This document shows, piece after piece, positions 1 through 10,855 of a stretch of 64,000 nt of DNA. The notes beneath the pieces were generated by a model. It was not told the DNA's origin, did no database searches, and saw nothing but the letters and a program-made list of their open reading frames with translations. The stretch spans positions 16,685,821 through 16,749,820 of the forward strand of contig NC_079312.1 of the NCBI RefSeq assembly GCF_029931775.1. Direction: 5' to 3'. The translations under genes and the position numbers were made by a program. Position 1 is the stretch's first letter, and every line of letters begins with the position of its first letter. This stretch comes from Euleptes europaea (lineage: Eukaryota; Chordata; Lepidosauria; Squamata; Sphaerodactylidae).

Positions 1-1366
1 CCCTTGTGGTTTGAAAGTGTCAATAAGCATGTGGACAGGAATAAGCCTGTGGATATTTTGTATTTGGATTTCCAAAAAGCTTTTGACAAAGTCCCCCACC
101 AAAGACTGCTAAGCAAACTTCATAGTCATGGGATAAGAGGACAAGTCCTCTTATGGATTGAGAGCTGGCTGAAAAATAGGAAGCAGAGAGTAGGAATCAA
201 TGGTTAGTTCTCACAATGGCGGGATGTGAGCAGTGGGGTGCCTCAGGAATCTGTGTTGGGACCGGTGCTTTTCAACCTGTTCATCAATGACCTGGAGTTG
301 GGGTTAAACAGTGAAGTCGCCAAGTTTGCAGATGACACCAAATTATTTAGGGTGGTTAAAACAAAATTGGACTGTGAAGAGCTCCAGAAGGATCCCTACA
401 TACTGGAAGAATGGGCATTAAAATGGCAACTGAGTTTCAATGTGAGCAAGTGTAAAGTGATGCATATTGGGGCAAAAAATCCCAACTTCACATATACACT
501 GATGGGATCTGTGCTGGCAGCGCCAGACCAAGAAAGGGATCTTGGGGTGGTAGTGGATAGCTCAATGAAGATGTCAACCCAGTGTGCGATTGCAGTAAAA
601 AAGGCAAATTCTGTGCTGGCCATAATTAGACGAGGAATAGAGAATAAAACTGCTGATATCATACTGCCCTTGAACAAATCTATGGTGAGACCACACTTGG
701 AATAGTGTGTACAGTTCTGGTCACCGCACCTAAAAAAGGATATTACAGAGCTTGAGAAGGTGCAGAAAAGAGCAACCAAAATGATTAGGGGACTAGAGCA
801 ACTGTCCTATGGGGAGCGGTTAAGACGCTTAGGGCTGTTTAGCTTGGAAAGAAGGCGGCTGAGGGGAGACATGATAGAGGTCTATAAAATTATGCATGGT
901 TTGGAGAGAGTGGACAGGGAGAAGTTTTTCTCCCTCTCCCATAATACTAGAACCTGGGGTCATCTGCTAAAGCTGGAGGGTGAGAGATTCAAAACAGATA
1001 AAAGGAAGTTTTTTTTTTTTTTTGCACAACGCATAGTTACATTGTGGAACTCCCTGCCCCAAGATGGGGTGATGGCTGCCAGCTTGGAGGGCTTTAAGAG
1101 GGGAGGGGACATATTCATGGAGGAGAGGGGTATTCATGGCTATTAGTTAGAATGGATACTAGTCATGCTGCATACTTATTCTCTCTAGTATCAGAGGAGC
1201 ATGCCTATTATATTGGGTGCTATGGAACACAGGCAGGATGGTGCTGCTGCAGTAGTCTTGTTTGTGGCTTCCTAGAGGCACCTGGTTGGCCTCTGTGTGA
1301 ACAGACTGCTGGACTTGATGGGCCTTGGTCTGATCCAGCAGGGCCTTTCTTATGTTCTTATGTGGT
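1..1366 (+). mobile_element. CR1-clade LINE, 3' half (RT to 3' end)
   Basis: The left end is cut by the window. Translated segments show the reverse transcriptase core: [11 protein letters not shown] near 70-105, [19 protein letters not shown] near 228-285 and FADDTK near 325-342. A C-terminal part follows (RLGLFSLERRRLRGDMIEVYK, about 826-885). The 3' UTR ends in two TTCTTATG units at 1351-1366, the family's usual terminus. Two TAG stops interrupt the ORF (near 205 and 703), and a poly-T run near 1011-1023 adds a length change, so it is dead. It is close to the minus-strand CR1 at 41-45 kb. It lies in the intron before the gene A SPRY exon. A short stretch just after it (1367-1390) resembles the tail of another CR1 subfamily. 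Confidence 0.9.
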
Positions 1367-1390
1367 CCCTTCCAGCTCTGTGATTCTAGG

Positions 1391-3297
1391 GGTAATCATT
1401 TTTAGAACAAATACTTGAAGTTTGGGTTGAGTAGAAATGTCATTCTTGGGATCCAGGAAAAACCTGTACAGCCATAGCGGTCCGTGCAAAACCTCCAAAC
1501 AAGAACAAAATTTTGTCGAAGGCTTTCACGGTCAGAGTTCATCGGTTCTTGTAGGTTATCTGGGCTGTGTGACCGTGGTCTTGGTATTTTCTTTCCTGAC
1601 ATTTTGCCAGCAGCTGTGGCCGGCATCTTCAGAGGAGTAACACTGAAGGACAGTGTCTCTCAGTGTCAAAGTGTGTTGGAAGGGGATGGACTCTTCCAAC
1701 ACACTTTGACACTGAGAGACACTGTCCTTCAGTGTTACTCCTCTGAAGATGCGTGCCACAGCTGCTGGCGAAACATCAGGAAAGAAAATACCAAGACCAC
1801 AGTCCACAGCCCGGATAACCTACAAGAACCGAAGAACAAAATTCATGTAATACCTTCATTATTTATTATTTAAATTGGCACAAAACATTGTGTAAGCTTT
1901 CAAGCACACCAGACGTCTTCATCAGGCTGGATGTTGCAACCTTGTCAAAGACAGAAGGGTGGAAGGAAGATTCTCCAGGCTGTGGTGTGAAGGTCTGGTC
2001 TCGCTTGCATCCTCTGAGGGCTGCAGGCAGGACATCAGCTCCACTTTACTGCTGCCGTAATATTACCTTACGAGACATTCCCTGAGAAGCTGCGTTGAGT
2101 CCAATGTTTGTTCTTTCACTAAAATACGTAAACTACCCCAACTCCATCCAAAATGGTCCCAAATGTTTATTGAGGCACACATCTATCTCCCTGGCAGGCT
2201 GAAAGCAATGGGAACCCCCTTCCAGTCTCTTGTGTTTTGTTCAATGAAAGCCACATTCAGTGGTATTGCCTGTTTTGAGATGTGACTCGCCGACCCGTTC
2301 AACCCACTCTGTGCCTCTGTTCATTTTCCTGTGATTTGGGTGTGTAAATGCCCTCTCCTGTGATTTCTTAAGGTTCCCATCCTGGGCTACAATAACTAGC
2401 ATGCACTTTTCTTAAAGGGGAAGCACGTTTTTCCTACACATCACTAACACAAACATGGGCTGTAACCTATACCTATTAGAAATCTACTAACACTGCCTGG
2501 GGGAAGCCCAGTTCCCTTCCTGCTTGGGATAGTGTTGGAAATAAAAAGATTTATTTCTTTAAACAGACTTAAGTTCTGAATAAAAAGAAACCCAACCTCA
2601 GGATTGAAAGCAAGAGATTTTTAAAATTATTTTTGCGGCAAAAACAATTAGAGAGGAAAGAGTTTAGACAAAGACCTCAAAAGTGAAACTTTCCTCTAAC
2701 AAGCCCCTCCTATTTCTTTACATTTTATAATATTTGAGAGTCCTTTGTTCCAAGAGGATTTTAGGAGGTCTCCTCCCTCAAACACACCCCTATGATGTAA
2801 TTATCTCGAAACATGATCTCATCTGTTATTGGTATCAGGGAGAGCAAGGAACGAATTCAAAGTTAAGAAACAAGCCAAAACTAATTAAAAGCCTTAAAAC
2901 TTTTTTTGTTAAACAATGCTGCTCTCTACTGGCTTATATAAGTAACTACAGCTCGATTAATATAAAGTGGCATGGTCTATCATTGTTTTATATTTCTTGT
3001 GACTGATTAATATGTTAAGATTAAATCAATTAAAATTCCATGTTCCCCACAATAGGATATGGTAGGAAATGGGTTGTGCTCCTGTGGGGTTTTATTGTGC
3101 ATTTTATCTGCCTTCTTTTGAAGCCCCCAGGAAGGCTGCTCTGCCTTTTAGGAGGTCAGGAGAAGGCGGGAGAGTCTGTGAATTCAGGAGAGGGTTATGA
3201 AGAGGTGGGAGCAGGAAAAGAACACAGAATGGGCCAGAGGGGGAGAAATCTCCAGGCTGAAAATGCTTCTCTTCTTGTCTCATTTTCCCCCCAACAG
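1391..3297 (+). other. last intron of TRIM gene A
   Basis: This stretch aligns with the intron before the SPRY exon in gene C (about 47885-48424) and in part gene B (about 21030-21812). Shared blocks include the 'aacaaaattcatgtaatacc' region and the block around 1905-2300. It holds the inverted-repeat element at 1513-1831. A hammerhead-like string on the minus strand near 1898-1925 (CTGATGA ... GAAAGC) is shared with gene C at 48060-48085, so it predates the duplication. No coding sequence is seen between 1850 and 3297; the last 250 bases lead into a polypyrimidine tract and acceptor AG at 3296-3297. Confidence 0.7.
1513..1831. mobile_element. Penelope-like inverted-repeat element with hammerhead-like cores
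   Basis: A 319-bp insertion flanked by a perfect 12-bp target duplication, aagaacaaaatt (1501-1512 and 1832-1843). Genes C (about 47990) and A' (about 8870) show the empty site. Two long arms are inverted around about 1684. Each arm carries a hammerhead-type arrangement: on plus, CTGAAGA at 1743-1749, a stem-loop, then GCGAAAC around 1768-1774; on minus the matching string lies between 1632 and about 1594, with the GAAA box degraded. Hammerhead motifs near the ends of Penelope-like retroelements are established; assigning this copy to that group is inference from motif and geometry. No protein is encoded. Confidence 0.65.
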
Positions 3298-3803
3298 CAA
3301 ATGTGACTCTGGATCCAGACACGGCCTATCCCCGACTCATCCTGTCTGAGAATCGGAAAAGCATGAGATGGGGAGAAAAAGCTCAAGCTCTGCCCAGCAA
3401 TCCTGAGAGATTTGAAAACTGTGACATTGTTCTGGGCCGGGAGGGATTCACAGCAGGCCGCCATTTCTGGGAAGTCGTTGTGGGAAGTGAGGAAGGCTGG
3501 CGTGTGGGGGTGGCCAGAAAGTCTGTGGAGAGGAAGGGAAGCATCACCTTTAGTCCTGAGGGAGGGATCTGGGCTGTGGGGAAGAGGGGGGGACGCTACT
3601 GGGCTGCCACAGAAGGCCTTTCCCTGAGTGGGGAGCCGAAGAGGATCCGCGTCTGCCTGAACTACGCTGGGGGCCGAGTGGCCTTTTTTGACGCTGACCG
3701 AGGATCCCTGATCTACGAGTTCTCTGGAGCCTCCTTCCGTGGAGAGACCCTCCTGCCCTTCTTTCGGTTGTGGGGAAAAGCCCAACTCAAAATCTCATCT
3801 TAA
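3298..3803 (+). CDS. TRIM gene A, terminal PRY-SPRY (B30.2) exon; rest of gene upstream of window
   Basis: This exon encodes the target-binding PRY-SPRY domain of a TRIM-type E3 ligase. It opens after acceptor AG (3296-3297) in the same phase as the SPRY exons of genes B and C and stays open to TAA at 3801-3803. PRY motifs are TLDPDTAYPRLILSE and the [15 protein letters not shown] block. SPRY landmarks follow: [36 protein letters not shown] and [18 protein letters not shown]. It is 9 bp shorter than gene B's exon, an in-frame difference in the variable loop after the AVGKRGG stretch. No 33-, 119- or 23-bp exon is seen upstream in the window; these presumably lie left of position 1, beyond the CR1. 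Whether the whole gene is functional cannot be judged. Confidence 0.88.
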
Positions 3804-5082
3804 GACCCTTCTCTTCACACCAGGAGCACCAAATAAGGCCTCTCCGGGCTCCACCAAAACTGACTGGAGTAAAAAGGGAGACATTTTCCCTTCATCCCCT
3901 TTTTAAAATTTGTATCTCATTTCTGAAAGCAACAGTGACACATTTCTGTTCATAAAGAATAATCGGCTTGTGGTCAAGGAGAGCTGTGAATAGTTCGTGT
4001 CCCCCCCACCCCACCCCCCGCCATTCTCCTCCGGCCTTCATTCCTCTCAAGCACAACAGGAACAGCCAAAGACCGTGGAGAGGAAGAAAGAGGCCCCTGA
4101 AAGTCTAAGATGATCTTCTGGCCTTTCTCTTTTCAATGCTACACTGGGCAGCACCTGCTAGGAAATTGCCTCTCCCTGTCAAGGCTGCTCCATGCATCGC
4201 AGTTGTGGTTCAGTTATATTACTGGTTGCAAAGATGTTGTTGCTCTTATGATAAAGTTACGTTACCTTGAAAACTGGGCTGCCTTGAATTTTTTATTGGG
4301 TGGTGGGAGGGTATATTGTGACAGCCGGACAACCACAAGGGTGCTTTTCATTTATTGGCTTGCCCCCCCCCCCAGCGCTCCAGTTGGAAAGAAATTCAGG
4401 AGGGGGGTTTGCATAGCCGGGGTCCTGCTGGGTTAAAGGTTTCTAATTCCTGTTTTTTGTGTCTCTCTTCAAATCATTATGAATCCTTTTCATCCACACA
4501 GCCGTCTCTCTGTCTCTCTCCTTTAATTGGGTTTCCAACAAACTGGGTGCCCATACTTTGTTCTTACCGCAACCCTGCAAGGGAAGTTGGGCCAAGAGCT
4601 ACTGAGCTTCATTGCTGGGGTGGCCAACTGTGGCCTGGGAAATTCCTGGAGATTTTGGGTGCAGAGATGGGGAGGGTGGGGTTTGGGGAGGGGAGGGACC
4701 TGAGGGGGGCACAATGCCATAAAGTCCATCCTCTGAAGCAGCCTTTCTCTCCAGGGGACCTGATTTCCATCATCTGCATCTGTAATTCTGGGAGATTTCC
4801 AGCACCCACCTGGAGGCTGGCAACCCTATAGCTGAGTAGGAATTTGAACCCAGGCCTCATCAGTTCAAGTCCACCACACTGCACTTCAAAGCACTCATAC
4901 TAATGTGTCATCTACACTTCAAGTGATAAAGGGACTAAATGAGGCTTAGGGGAGCATCATCCCATCCCCGCTTGCCCTGCTGGCCACTGAACAGCCACTC
5001 TGTCAGTCTAATGCGCCACCACCTTTACCTGCCTGATTCAGATGGTGGCAGGCCTTGCTTCTCTTCTCCTAAAGAAAAGAAA
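3804..5082. other. 3' flank of gene A; repeats, no gene
   Basis: The first part (3804 to about 4830) is paralogous to the 3' flank of gene B (22328-23260), sharing the 'cttctcttcacaccaggagc' start. A repeat of about 220 bp at about 4611-4830 ends in GGCAACCCTA, like the hAT-type MITEs at 13446 and 37077, and seems to sit inside a tRNA-like SINE remnant (about 4540-4890). The remainder holds nothing I recognise. Confidence 0.55.
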
Positions 5083-5157
5083 AGAAAAAACAATGCAAAA
5101 ATAATTCACGTGTACTTTGGATAGGTCCTTCTGGTACCTTGACATGATTTTCTCCAG

Positions 5158-5276
5158 GTATGAAGAAAAGGAGGCGTTTGAGGATGCAGCGGCTTTTCCT
5201 CTTGCACTGAAGTGGCGGGTCTGGGACCTCTCGGATTTAAATCCCCTTTTGGAGGGCTTCAAAAAGCAATTCAAAG
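5158..5276 (+). pseudogene. A' orphan 119-bp exon (coiled coil to PRY linker)
   Basis: After the acceptor tctccag the exon reads YEEKEAFEDAAAFPLALKWR and continues to PLLEGFKKQFK, ending at donor GTAATG. The matching exons are 17928-18046 (B) and 40886-41004 (C), both also 119 bp. Splice sites are intact but no partner exon upstream remains. Confidence 0.85.
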
Positions 5277-5283
5277 GTAATGG

Positions 5284-5395
5284 CCATAAGAACTTAAGAA
5301 AGGCCATGCTGGATCAGACCAAGGCCCATCAAGTCCAGCAGTCTGTTCACACAGTGGCCAACCACGTGCCTCTAGGAAGCCCACAAACAAGATGA
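5284..5395 (-). mobile_element. CR1 3'-end fragment
   Basis: This is the reverse complement of the CR1 terminus seen at 1255-1366 (rc of 'ctgatccagcatggcc...ttcttatg'). It starts about 8 bases after the donor of the orphan exon, as in gene C at 41006. It looks like the remnant of the same ancestral insertion, most of it later lost. Confidence 0.85.
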
Positions 5396-5399
5396 CAGC

Positions 5400-5684
5400 A
5401 GCAGCAGCCTCAAAACGGATTCCCCAAAATAGCTGCCCCTAGAGGTGGAGCCAGCCACGAAATGGTTACTGCAACTTACCTTCAGTCACACAGTGGAAAT
5501 CCTTGTGCTGTGGTGGCAGATGCTGCCCAAGCAACATTTTTAAAAAGCTGCACAGCCAATCAGAAGCCTGGCTTGGCAAAAGTCCCACCTTGCCCTGGCC
5601 ACTTTGTAAAATACCTGGTGGGCACCAGGAAAGGTACTGGTAGCACCAGTGTCGATGGGCACCATGTTGGGGACCCCTGACTTA
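5400..5684. mobile_element. hAT-type MITE of the 'ggggtccccaacc' family, partial
   Basis: The 3' part matches the copy in gene C (45151-45443) and ends in ttggggacccctga. The left end is missing beside the CR1 remnant. The family has TIRs like CAGGGGTCCC at its complete copy, 30857-31160. Confidence 0.7.
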
Positions 5685-6146
5685 TATCAGGAACAGACCA
5701 AGGAATGTGAGAATTGTATGTACCGATTCACAAGGCTATCTGAGTTCACCATGGGAAGTTTCCGTATTCTCCCACAACTTTAGTTCAAAATTGGATTATG
5801 TGGATTTCCTGAAAATTATTCTCTGTTGCTTCTTTCTAGTTATTTGTGCCCATGAACTGACAAACTGGGATGTAGTGGTAGAACAAGCATCTGAAATGAA
5901 AGGGAGGGGGAGGAAACTGTCCCTTCAGGGCATCCTCATTTAATGGCGACCCCCACCCAATCCCTTTCAGGAACACTTACCCCCATTCTCATCGCAGTGT
6001 GTCTATGAACAAATTGGACCTATCATTACTACTCAACGTGACTAGTAAAAAGAAATGTGAATATTTACATATAAATGAAATCTGTGAAGAATTTTTACCC
6101 AGAAGTAGGTTCTGCTTAACCTTTCAGCCAAAACTCAGGAAGAAAT

Positions 6147-6290
6147 ATGTACGCATGTAACATCAAGTCACAACCAACTTATGGTGACCCCAGAAAGAGG
6201 GTTAATCTGCACAATCTTCTTTGGTACCAACCCTGCTTAGCTTTCAAGATCTGATGAGGTGGGGCTATACGATGGCACCTTCCCTCCCCG
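6147..6290 (-). mobile_element. old 5S-headed SINE, degraded
   Basis: Reverse-complement remnants of a 5S-derived SINE: 'catcaagtcacaaccaac' tail-like sequence and 'ccctgcttagctttcaagat' (5S internal promoter region on minus). The orthologous copies sit at 18771-18950 (gene B) and 46100-46285 (gene C), so the insertion predates the gene duplications. Confidence 0.65.
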
Positions 6291-6389
6291 AGATAAAAAT
6301 AGACGATATTGTTAACTGATGTTTTTGTCACAAGATTGGTGAGAGGCACATGGGTGTGCTGCTCACTTTCTATTCATTTACTTCCTCAG

Positions 6390-6420
6390 ACACTGGATCC
6401 TGGATTTCACCTGCAGAAAG
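6390..6420 (+). pseudogene. A' orphan 33-bp-type exon, 2 bp short
   Basis: It sits between acceptor cttcctcag and donor gtacgt. Genes B and C have 33 bp here, encoding DTLDSG-HLQK; this copy is 31 bp, so the frame into a SPRY exon would be lost. No SPRY exon follows before gene B. Confidence 0.8.
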
Positions 6421-9298
6421 GTACGTATTTCTTCATACACCATTCAATCATTTCTTCAGTAAAAAGCTTCACCTTACAATTTGTGTTCTTCTACTTGGAT
6501 GCTCTTGTTTTATTCCTCAACATCTCTCCCTCCCTGCCACAGCCAGTTCTTTCTTGTTTTGAGGAGGTCTGTAAGGGTGAAAGAGAAGGTGAACTCTAAG
6601 AGGATGAACTACCTGCTACCTTTCACCTACCTGCCGCCATATTGAAATGAGGGGGAAAGGGTTGTGGGCATCAGCCCTTGAGGGCCCTTCAGAATCCTCC
6701 CCATGAGAGGCCCAGACCAGGTTGGGAATCCCCTTTCTCTCAGTGGATTTCCCTACTTGCTTTCCAGGTTTCCCTCAGTTTCAAGGTGCTACAAATTGTC
6801 TATTGGATCCGTGGGTTTGTGGAGTAGCAGCATATAAAGGAAGATGTCCAGCTTGCCCTGGTGCTGTTTTCCAGATGTTCACACATAAGTTGTGTTTGCT
6901 ATTTGGGAGAAGAATGGGAGATACGTGCCTGTCACTCACAAGCCGCCTCTTCAGTTTGGTCTTTCGTCTCCCTGGCTGTCACTCGGATGTACACTTCTGG
7001 GCAGGTGAAGGCTGTCCCCTGAGTATATCTTAGAGTGAATTCAGACAGAATGCAGGTAGATGTTTTCTGGTGCTGTAAACTGGGCTCAGGAACTTCCACT
7101 TGTCACATTCATGTTTGCAGGTCAAATGCTGGCTTGGCTCTGTTTTGCTCCCTTTTGCATAGGATCTCTAGTTTGCTGTTTTAAATGAATACATTTTCAA
7201 ACTGCATTTATGGTAAATTGCAACATATTAATCCTTTACCACAGTAAAGTTGCAGAACTGGTTTTTGGAGAGGTATTTCCAGGATGTTAAATATATGTGT
7301 ATTTTCAGGGCAGCAAAGTTTCTTTCAAGCTAGTTCTGCCTCCTGGAAAAGTTACACCTGCTTTAAAATGTTTTCACCCTTTGGTGCTGCAAAATTTGCA
7401 AGCATCACAATAGCGTTTCAGGGCTCCTCAAGATATATGTGAGGCAAGGGAACCCGTTCTTGATGCCTTAGGACATTTGTTGCTTGGCTGAGTTCCATAA
7501 GAAAGGTCTTCATATTCTTCCCCCAAAGGGTGGCTGTTGAGGCGTCTTTTTCCAGCCCAGGGTACGTCATGCTTGAAGTTTGATAGTTCTGTGATGATAA
7601 CTCTAGTGCAGAAGGGCTTCCAATTGGTAATGTTGCAGTTCTTTTTCAATTGCTGCCAAAGATGCCACAAGAGAGCTTAGTTTTTGCAGAGCTTTAAGCA
7701 AGTTGCTTCCACAGGAGCAGGGAGGGAACATGAATCCAATACCAAGGATATTTCTGTCAATTCTAGCTTGGGCCTGAAGTGCTTGGTTCTCTCTAGAAGT
7801 CACAGGTACCTAGGTACACACTGAGGTGCTGTTTACACAGCCCAAATAATGCACTTTCAATCCACTTTCACTGCACCTTAACGATAGTTTACAAGTGGAT
7901 TTTGCCAGTTCATACAGTAAAATCCACCTTCAAAGTGGATTGAAAGTGCATTATTTGGACTGTGTAAATAGCACCTGAGTGTTTATATGAAAGGAACTCC
8001 TGCAGCATAAAGCAAGTTTTTGCAGAACTGTCAATAAGTTGCTTCCATAGGAGCAGGGAGGGGACATGAATAGATGCAAGGTTATTTCTATCAATTCTCG
8101 CTTTATCCTGGCCATCTTCACACAGATGATCTGCCATGGGTTCAATGCCTTTGCTTTCCCACCACATTTGTGCATCTGCTGGGGTTGCCCACGTTTCCTC
8201 TGATCTTTCTCAGACTGGTTTTTTAAATAGGTTATATTATTATATCATTATATATATATATAATGTTTTACAAATACATGTACCTGGTTCTCTGACTTCC
8301 CAGCCTCCATTAAAAAGTAGGTCTTTAGACCTTTCTGTTATGACAATATACAAAGGCATCAATATAATGTGCTACTGCTGGGTTGTTGTTTTTTAATTGC
8401 CAAAGCCCTGGTGGCCCAGTGGAGGGGGGTGGGTGCTACTGGGGGACTGGAGCAGGGAAACGGGGAGGGGGGAGACCTGCCCTGAAGAAGCCCTGTTCTT
8501 GTCGCTGCGCTTTATCAGTAGCTACACCAATAACAAGGAAACCGCACAAGCCCTTCTCCATGTGGAAACCACTGCTGAAGCACCTGGGTCTCTCTACAAG
8601 ACACTGGGAGTTTCACGGGAATGTCAATCCTGCTCTGTCTTCCTTCCCCTGAGTTACCCATGCTGTGAAGCACAGAAACTATTAGTGACTGGGGTGTTTT
8701 TGATTCAAGGTGTTCTGGGAGACACCTTGAATGACAGGAGAAGAGGGGTAGTTATCTTTTAGGACAAATAACTCAAGGTTGGTTTGAGTAAAAATGACAT
8801 TATTTGAATACAGGGAAAAAATTGTACAGCCATAGTGGTCCATGCAAAAAAACCCAATACGAACAAAATGTATGCAATACCTTAATTATTAATAATACAT
8901 TTTATTTGTACCCTGCCCTCCCTGGCAAAGCCGGGCTCAGGGTGGCTAGCATCATAAGAATGTAATTTGTACTGTATTGTATTGGTATTTTATTGCAATC
9001 TAAAATCATTCCTAAACTAACACTCTCATCTGATGGCACATAACTACCCCACCTTAGGGAGGATGGGGCTTACAGGTGGGCTGTGTATCAATGCCCACTG
9101 TTCAGTGCCTTCAGTCCAGGGGAAAGGAAAGAGGATGTAGACGAAGAAGACATGGGGGCAAGGAACACCCCAAAAGGAAGGAAGAGGGAAGGAAAAAGGG
9201 AGACAGCTGGGGAGGAATTATGCAACGGTCCGGGAGGGGAAAAGACAAGGAAGAGAGGAAAGCAGGAAGGAGGAAAAGAGGGGAGGCAAGCTATTTGT
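6421..9298. other. intron-derived sequence of A' and intergenic spacer before gene B
   Basis: 6421 to about 8895 matches the 33-bp-exon-to-SPRY introns of B (19099-21200) and C (46421-48010). Beyond 8895, a short repeat at about 8900-8960 and a purine-rich tract at 9110-9290 are seen. ORFs here are short and show no recognisable motif. Confidence 0.6.
7823..7977. mobile_element. short palindromic MITE
   Basis: Inverted arms of about 50 bp: left gtgctgtttacacagcccaa, right its near complement ending gtgtaaatagcacc. The centre is about 50 bp. No target duplication could be fixed with certainty. It has no coding capacity. Confidence 0.75.
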
Positions 9299-9478
9299 GC
9301 CCTGACCTGGGTGGCCGAGGCTAGCCTGATCTCATCAGATCTCAGAAGCTAAGCAGGGTCAGCCCTGTTTAGTATTTGGATGGGAGACCACCAAGGAATA
9401 CCAAGGTTGCTGTGCAGAGGAAGGCACTTTCAAACCACCTGTGTTAGTCTCTTGCCATGAAAACCCCAAAAGTGGAGA
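9299..9478 (+). mobile_element. 5S-rRNA-derived SINE with RTE-type tail (Sauria 5S SINE-like)
   Basis: The head closely follows vertebrate 5S rRNA: 'gatctcagaagctaagcagg' then 'tatttggatgggagaccacc', covering the type 1 Pol III internal promoter (A box, IE and C box). The tail region 'cacctgtgttagtctcttgc' is the part shared with Bov-B-like tails. The final gacggcactt-(CA)n segment is missing. Confidence 0.85.
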
Positions 9479-10213
9479 GGAGCTGGGGTATCACACAAAG
9501 ATGCCCGTCACTTTTTTTGTTGACTAGAGGTCTGTTGCATTTGCAATATTTAAAAGTAAATAGTGGGTTAAAAATATTGGATTAGAAACATGCAAGAGGT
9601 GAAGAGAGGTGGTGTGTTTTCTGAGCTGTTTGGGCTGTCTGTGTGGAAATCTAGCTTTGGGGGGAGTGTATTAGAAGCACATGGTTCTGCTGGGAGGGCT
9701 CTTATGCTTGAGTGAGATGTGTCAGCTGCCTGCTATTGTCTGACCCCTGGGGGTGAAGCCACAACTATCCAGGGTTTGGCAAGGCGTGCCACAGGTATGA
9801 TCATCTTATCCACTGGGCAGAAATGATGGGTGTGAGCTCAATGCCTGAAGCTCTTGGCCCTCAGGGGGCAGGTTCATTCCCTTGAGGCTACGGTTTGCCA
9901 GCCTGGAGAAGCTGAGGCAGAGAGAGGTTTGGGGATGAGACCTTCGGGGACTTCCCAGAACAGCCCCACTCCTGTGCTGTTGTGGAGGGTCAGAGTCTCC
10001 AGGTCAGAGGGTGTCAGTCTGAGGAGGAGGGATGTGATCCCTTAGAAGGGGCCTCTTCCTTGGGTGATGGACCAATATCCTCTCGTACAGAGGATACCCT
10101 TCTGGAGTTGGGGAGGTAGGCGGGCTTTTGTTAGGGGAGCCCTCCATTCCACTCTGGGGCCTGTTGCTCTAGCCCCAGAACACTTCTGTTATTCCCAGGG
10201 GCCATCTTTCCAC

Positions 10214-10364
10214 AACAAGAGATGGATTGACTCAATAAAGGAAGCCACAGCTTTCAATTTGCAAGATCTGAGCAAGGCTGTCAAAGATAGGACATTTTGG
10301 AGGACTTTCATTCATAGGGTCGTCATGAGTCGGAAGCGACTTGACGGCACTTAACACACACACA
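10214..10364 (+). mobile_element. Bov-B (RTE clade) LINE 3' tail with 11-bp target duplication
   Basis: A 5'-truncated copy encoding the last residues of Bov-B ORF2 (DSIKEAT, DLSKAVKDRTFWRTFIHRVVMSRKRLDGT) and ending in gacggcacttaa-(CA)n. The flanking catctttccac at 10203-10213 and 10365-10375 is a perfect target duplication. Confidence 0.9.
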
Positions 10365-10535
10365 CATCTTTCCACTGTGGGGCCAGAGCAGTGTATCTCG
10401 GATCAGAGTCCCATTCTGCATTTTTATTGCAACTTTTGCCTACTGTATTCAATAAACCTATGCAAAGCAGTGGGTATTCCTGGCTCCCAGCATAGCCAGT
10501 GGGCATGCCAGCATCTCCCAACGGGCAATCCTGTG

Positions 10536-10855
10536 TCATTCGTTCCAGCGCATCCCTTCCCAGGCTGGTGAGCGCTGATCTCTCCACACCCGCCTGCCCC
10601 AGACCCGGGAAGCATCTCGCTCCAACACCGGGAACTCCCCCTTTGCCCAGCCCTGGGGCGCAAAGGGGAAAGGGTCTCCCTTCCATTGGGGGCGGCCGCT
10701 TGCAAATGCGAGGCCAGAGACGCGCCCAGCCCCAGGCTTGCCTTCCCCCCTTTCTCTAAAGCCATTTGCAGGAAGGGGGACGCCCCGTCGTGGCTTTGCA
10801 AAGCGGGAAAACCAAACGGACTCTTTTGTTCTCCCTTCCCTTCCTCGAGGCAACC
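10536..10855 (+). promoter_or_regulatory. GC-rich 5' flank of gene B, probable promoter/5' UTR
   Basis: The 300 bases before the gene B ATG become GC- and CpG-rich (for example ggggcggccgcttgcaaatg near 10689-10708), continuous with the CpG-rich RING exon. The start context is caaccATGGC, a good Kozak match. No TATA box is evident. Transcription start cannot be placed. Confidence 0.4.

Larger units (their letters stand above)
5083..8895 (+). pseudogene. A': broken partial TRIM copy (two orphan exons, no RING, no SPRY)
   Basis: A fragment of a TRIM duplication unit. The segment 5083-5132 matches intron 3 of gene C (about 35207-35252, before the 231-bp exon). At about 5132 it jumps to sequence just upstream of the 119-bp exon (gene C 40860). 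One deletion therefore removed the 231- and 23-bp exons. The 119-bp exon (5158-5276) is open. The next exon (6390-6420) is 31 instead of 33 bp, a 2-bp loss that breaks the frame. Homology to the following intron continues to about 8895 and stops before any SPRY exon. The copy shares a CR1 tail and a MITE with gene C at the same sites, so C is its closest relative here. Confidence 0.8.

Noticed and set aside
3195-3785. Minus-strand open frames over the SPRY exons (also 21794-22342 and 49736-50278)
   Set aside because: They mirror the SPRY coding strand in all three copies; conservation comes from the plus-strand protein.
7823-7977. Hairpin as a microRNA-like or terminator-like structure
   Set aside because: The arms are those of a dispersed squamate MITE; no mature-miRNA pattern can be judged from sequence alone.
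9320-9410. Apparent 5S rRNA genes (also 12600-12740 on minus)
   Set aside because: The 5S-like head is diverged and continues into an RTE-type tail with (CA)n, so these are SINEs, not rRNA genes.
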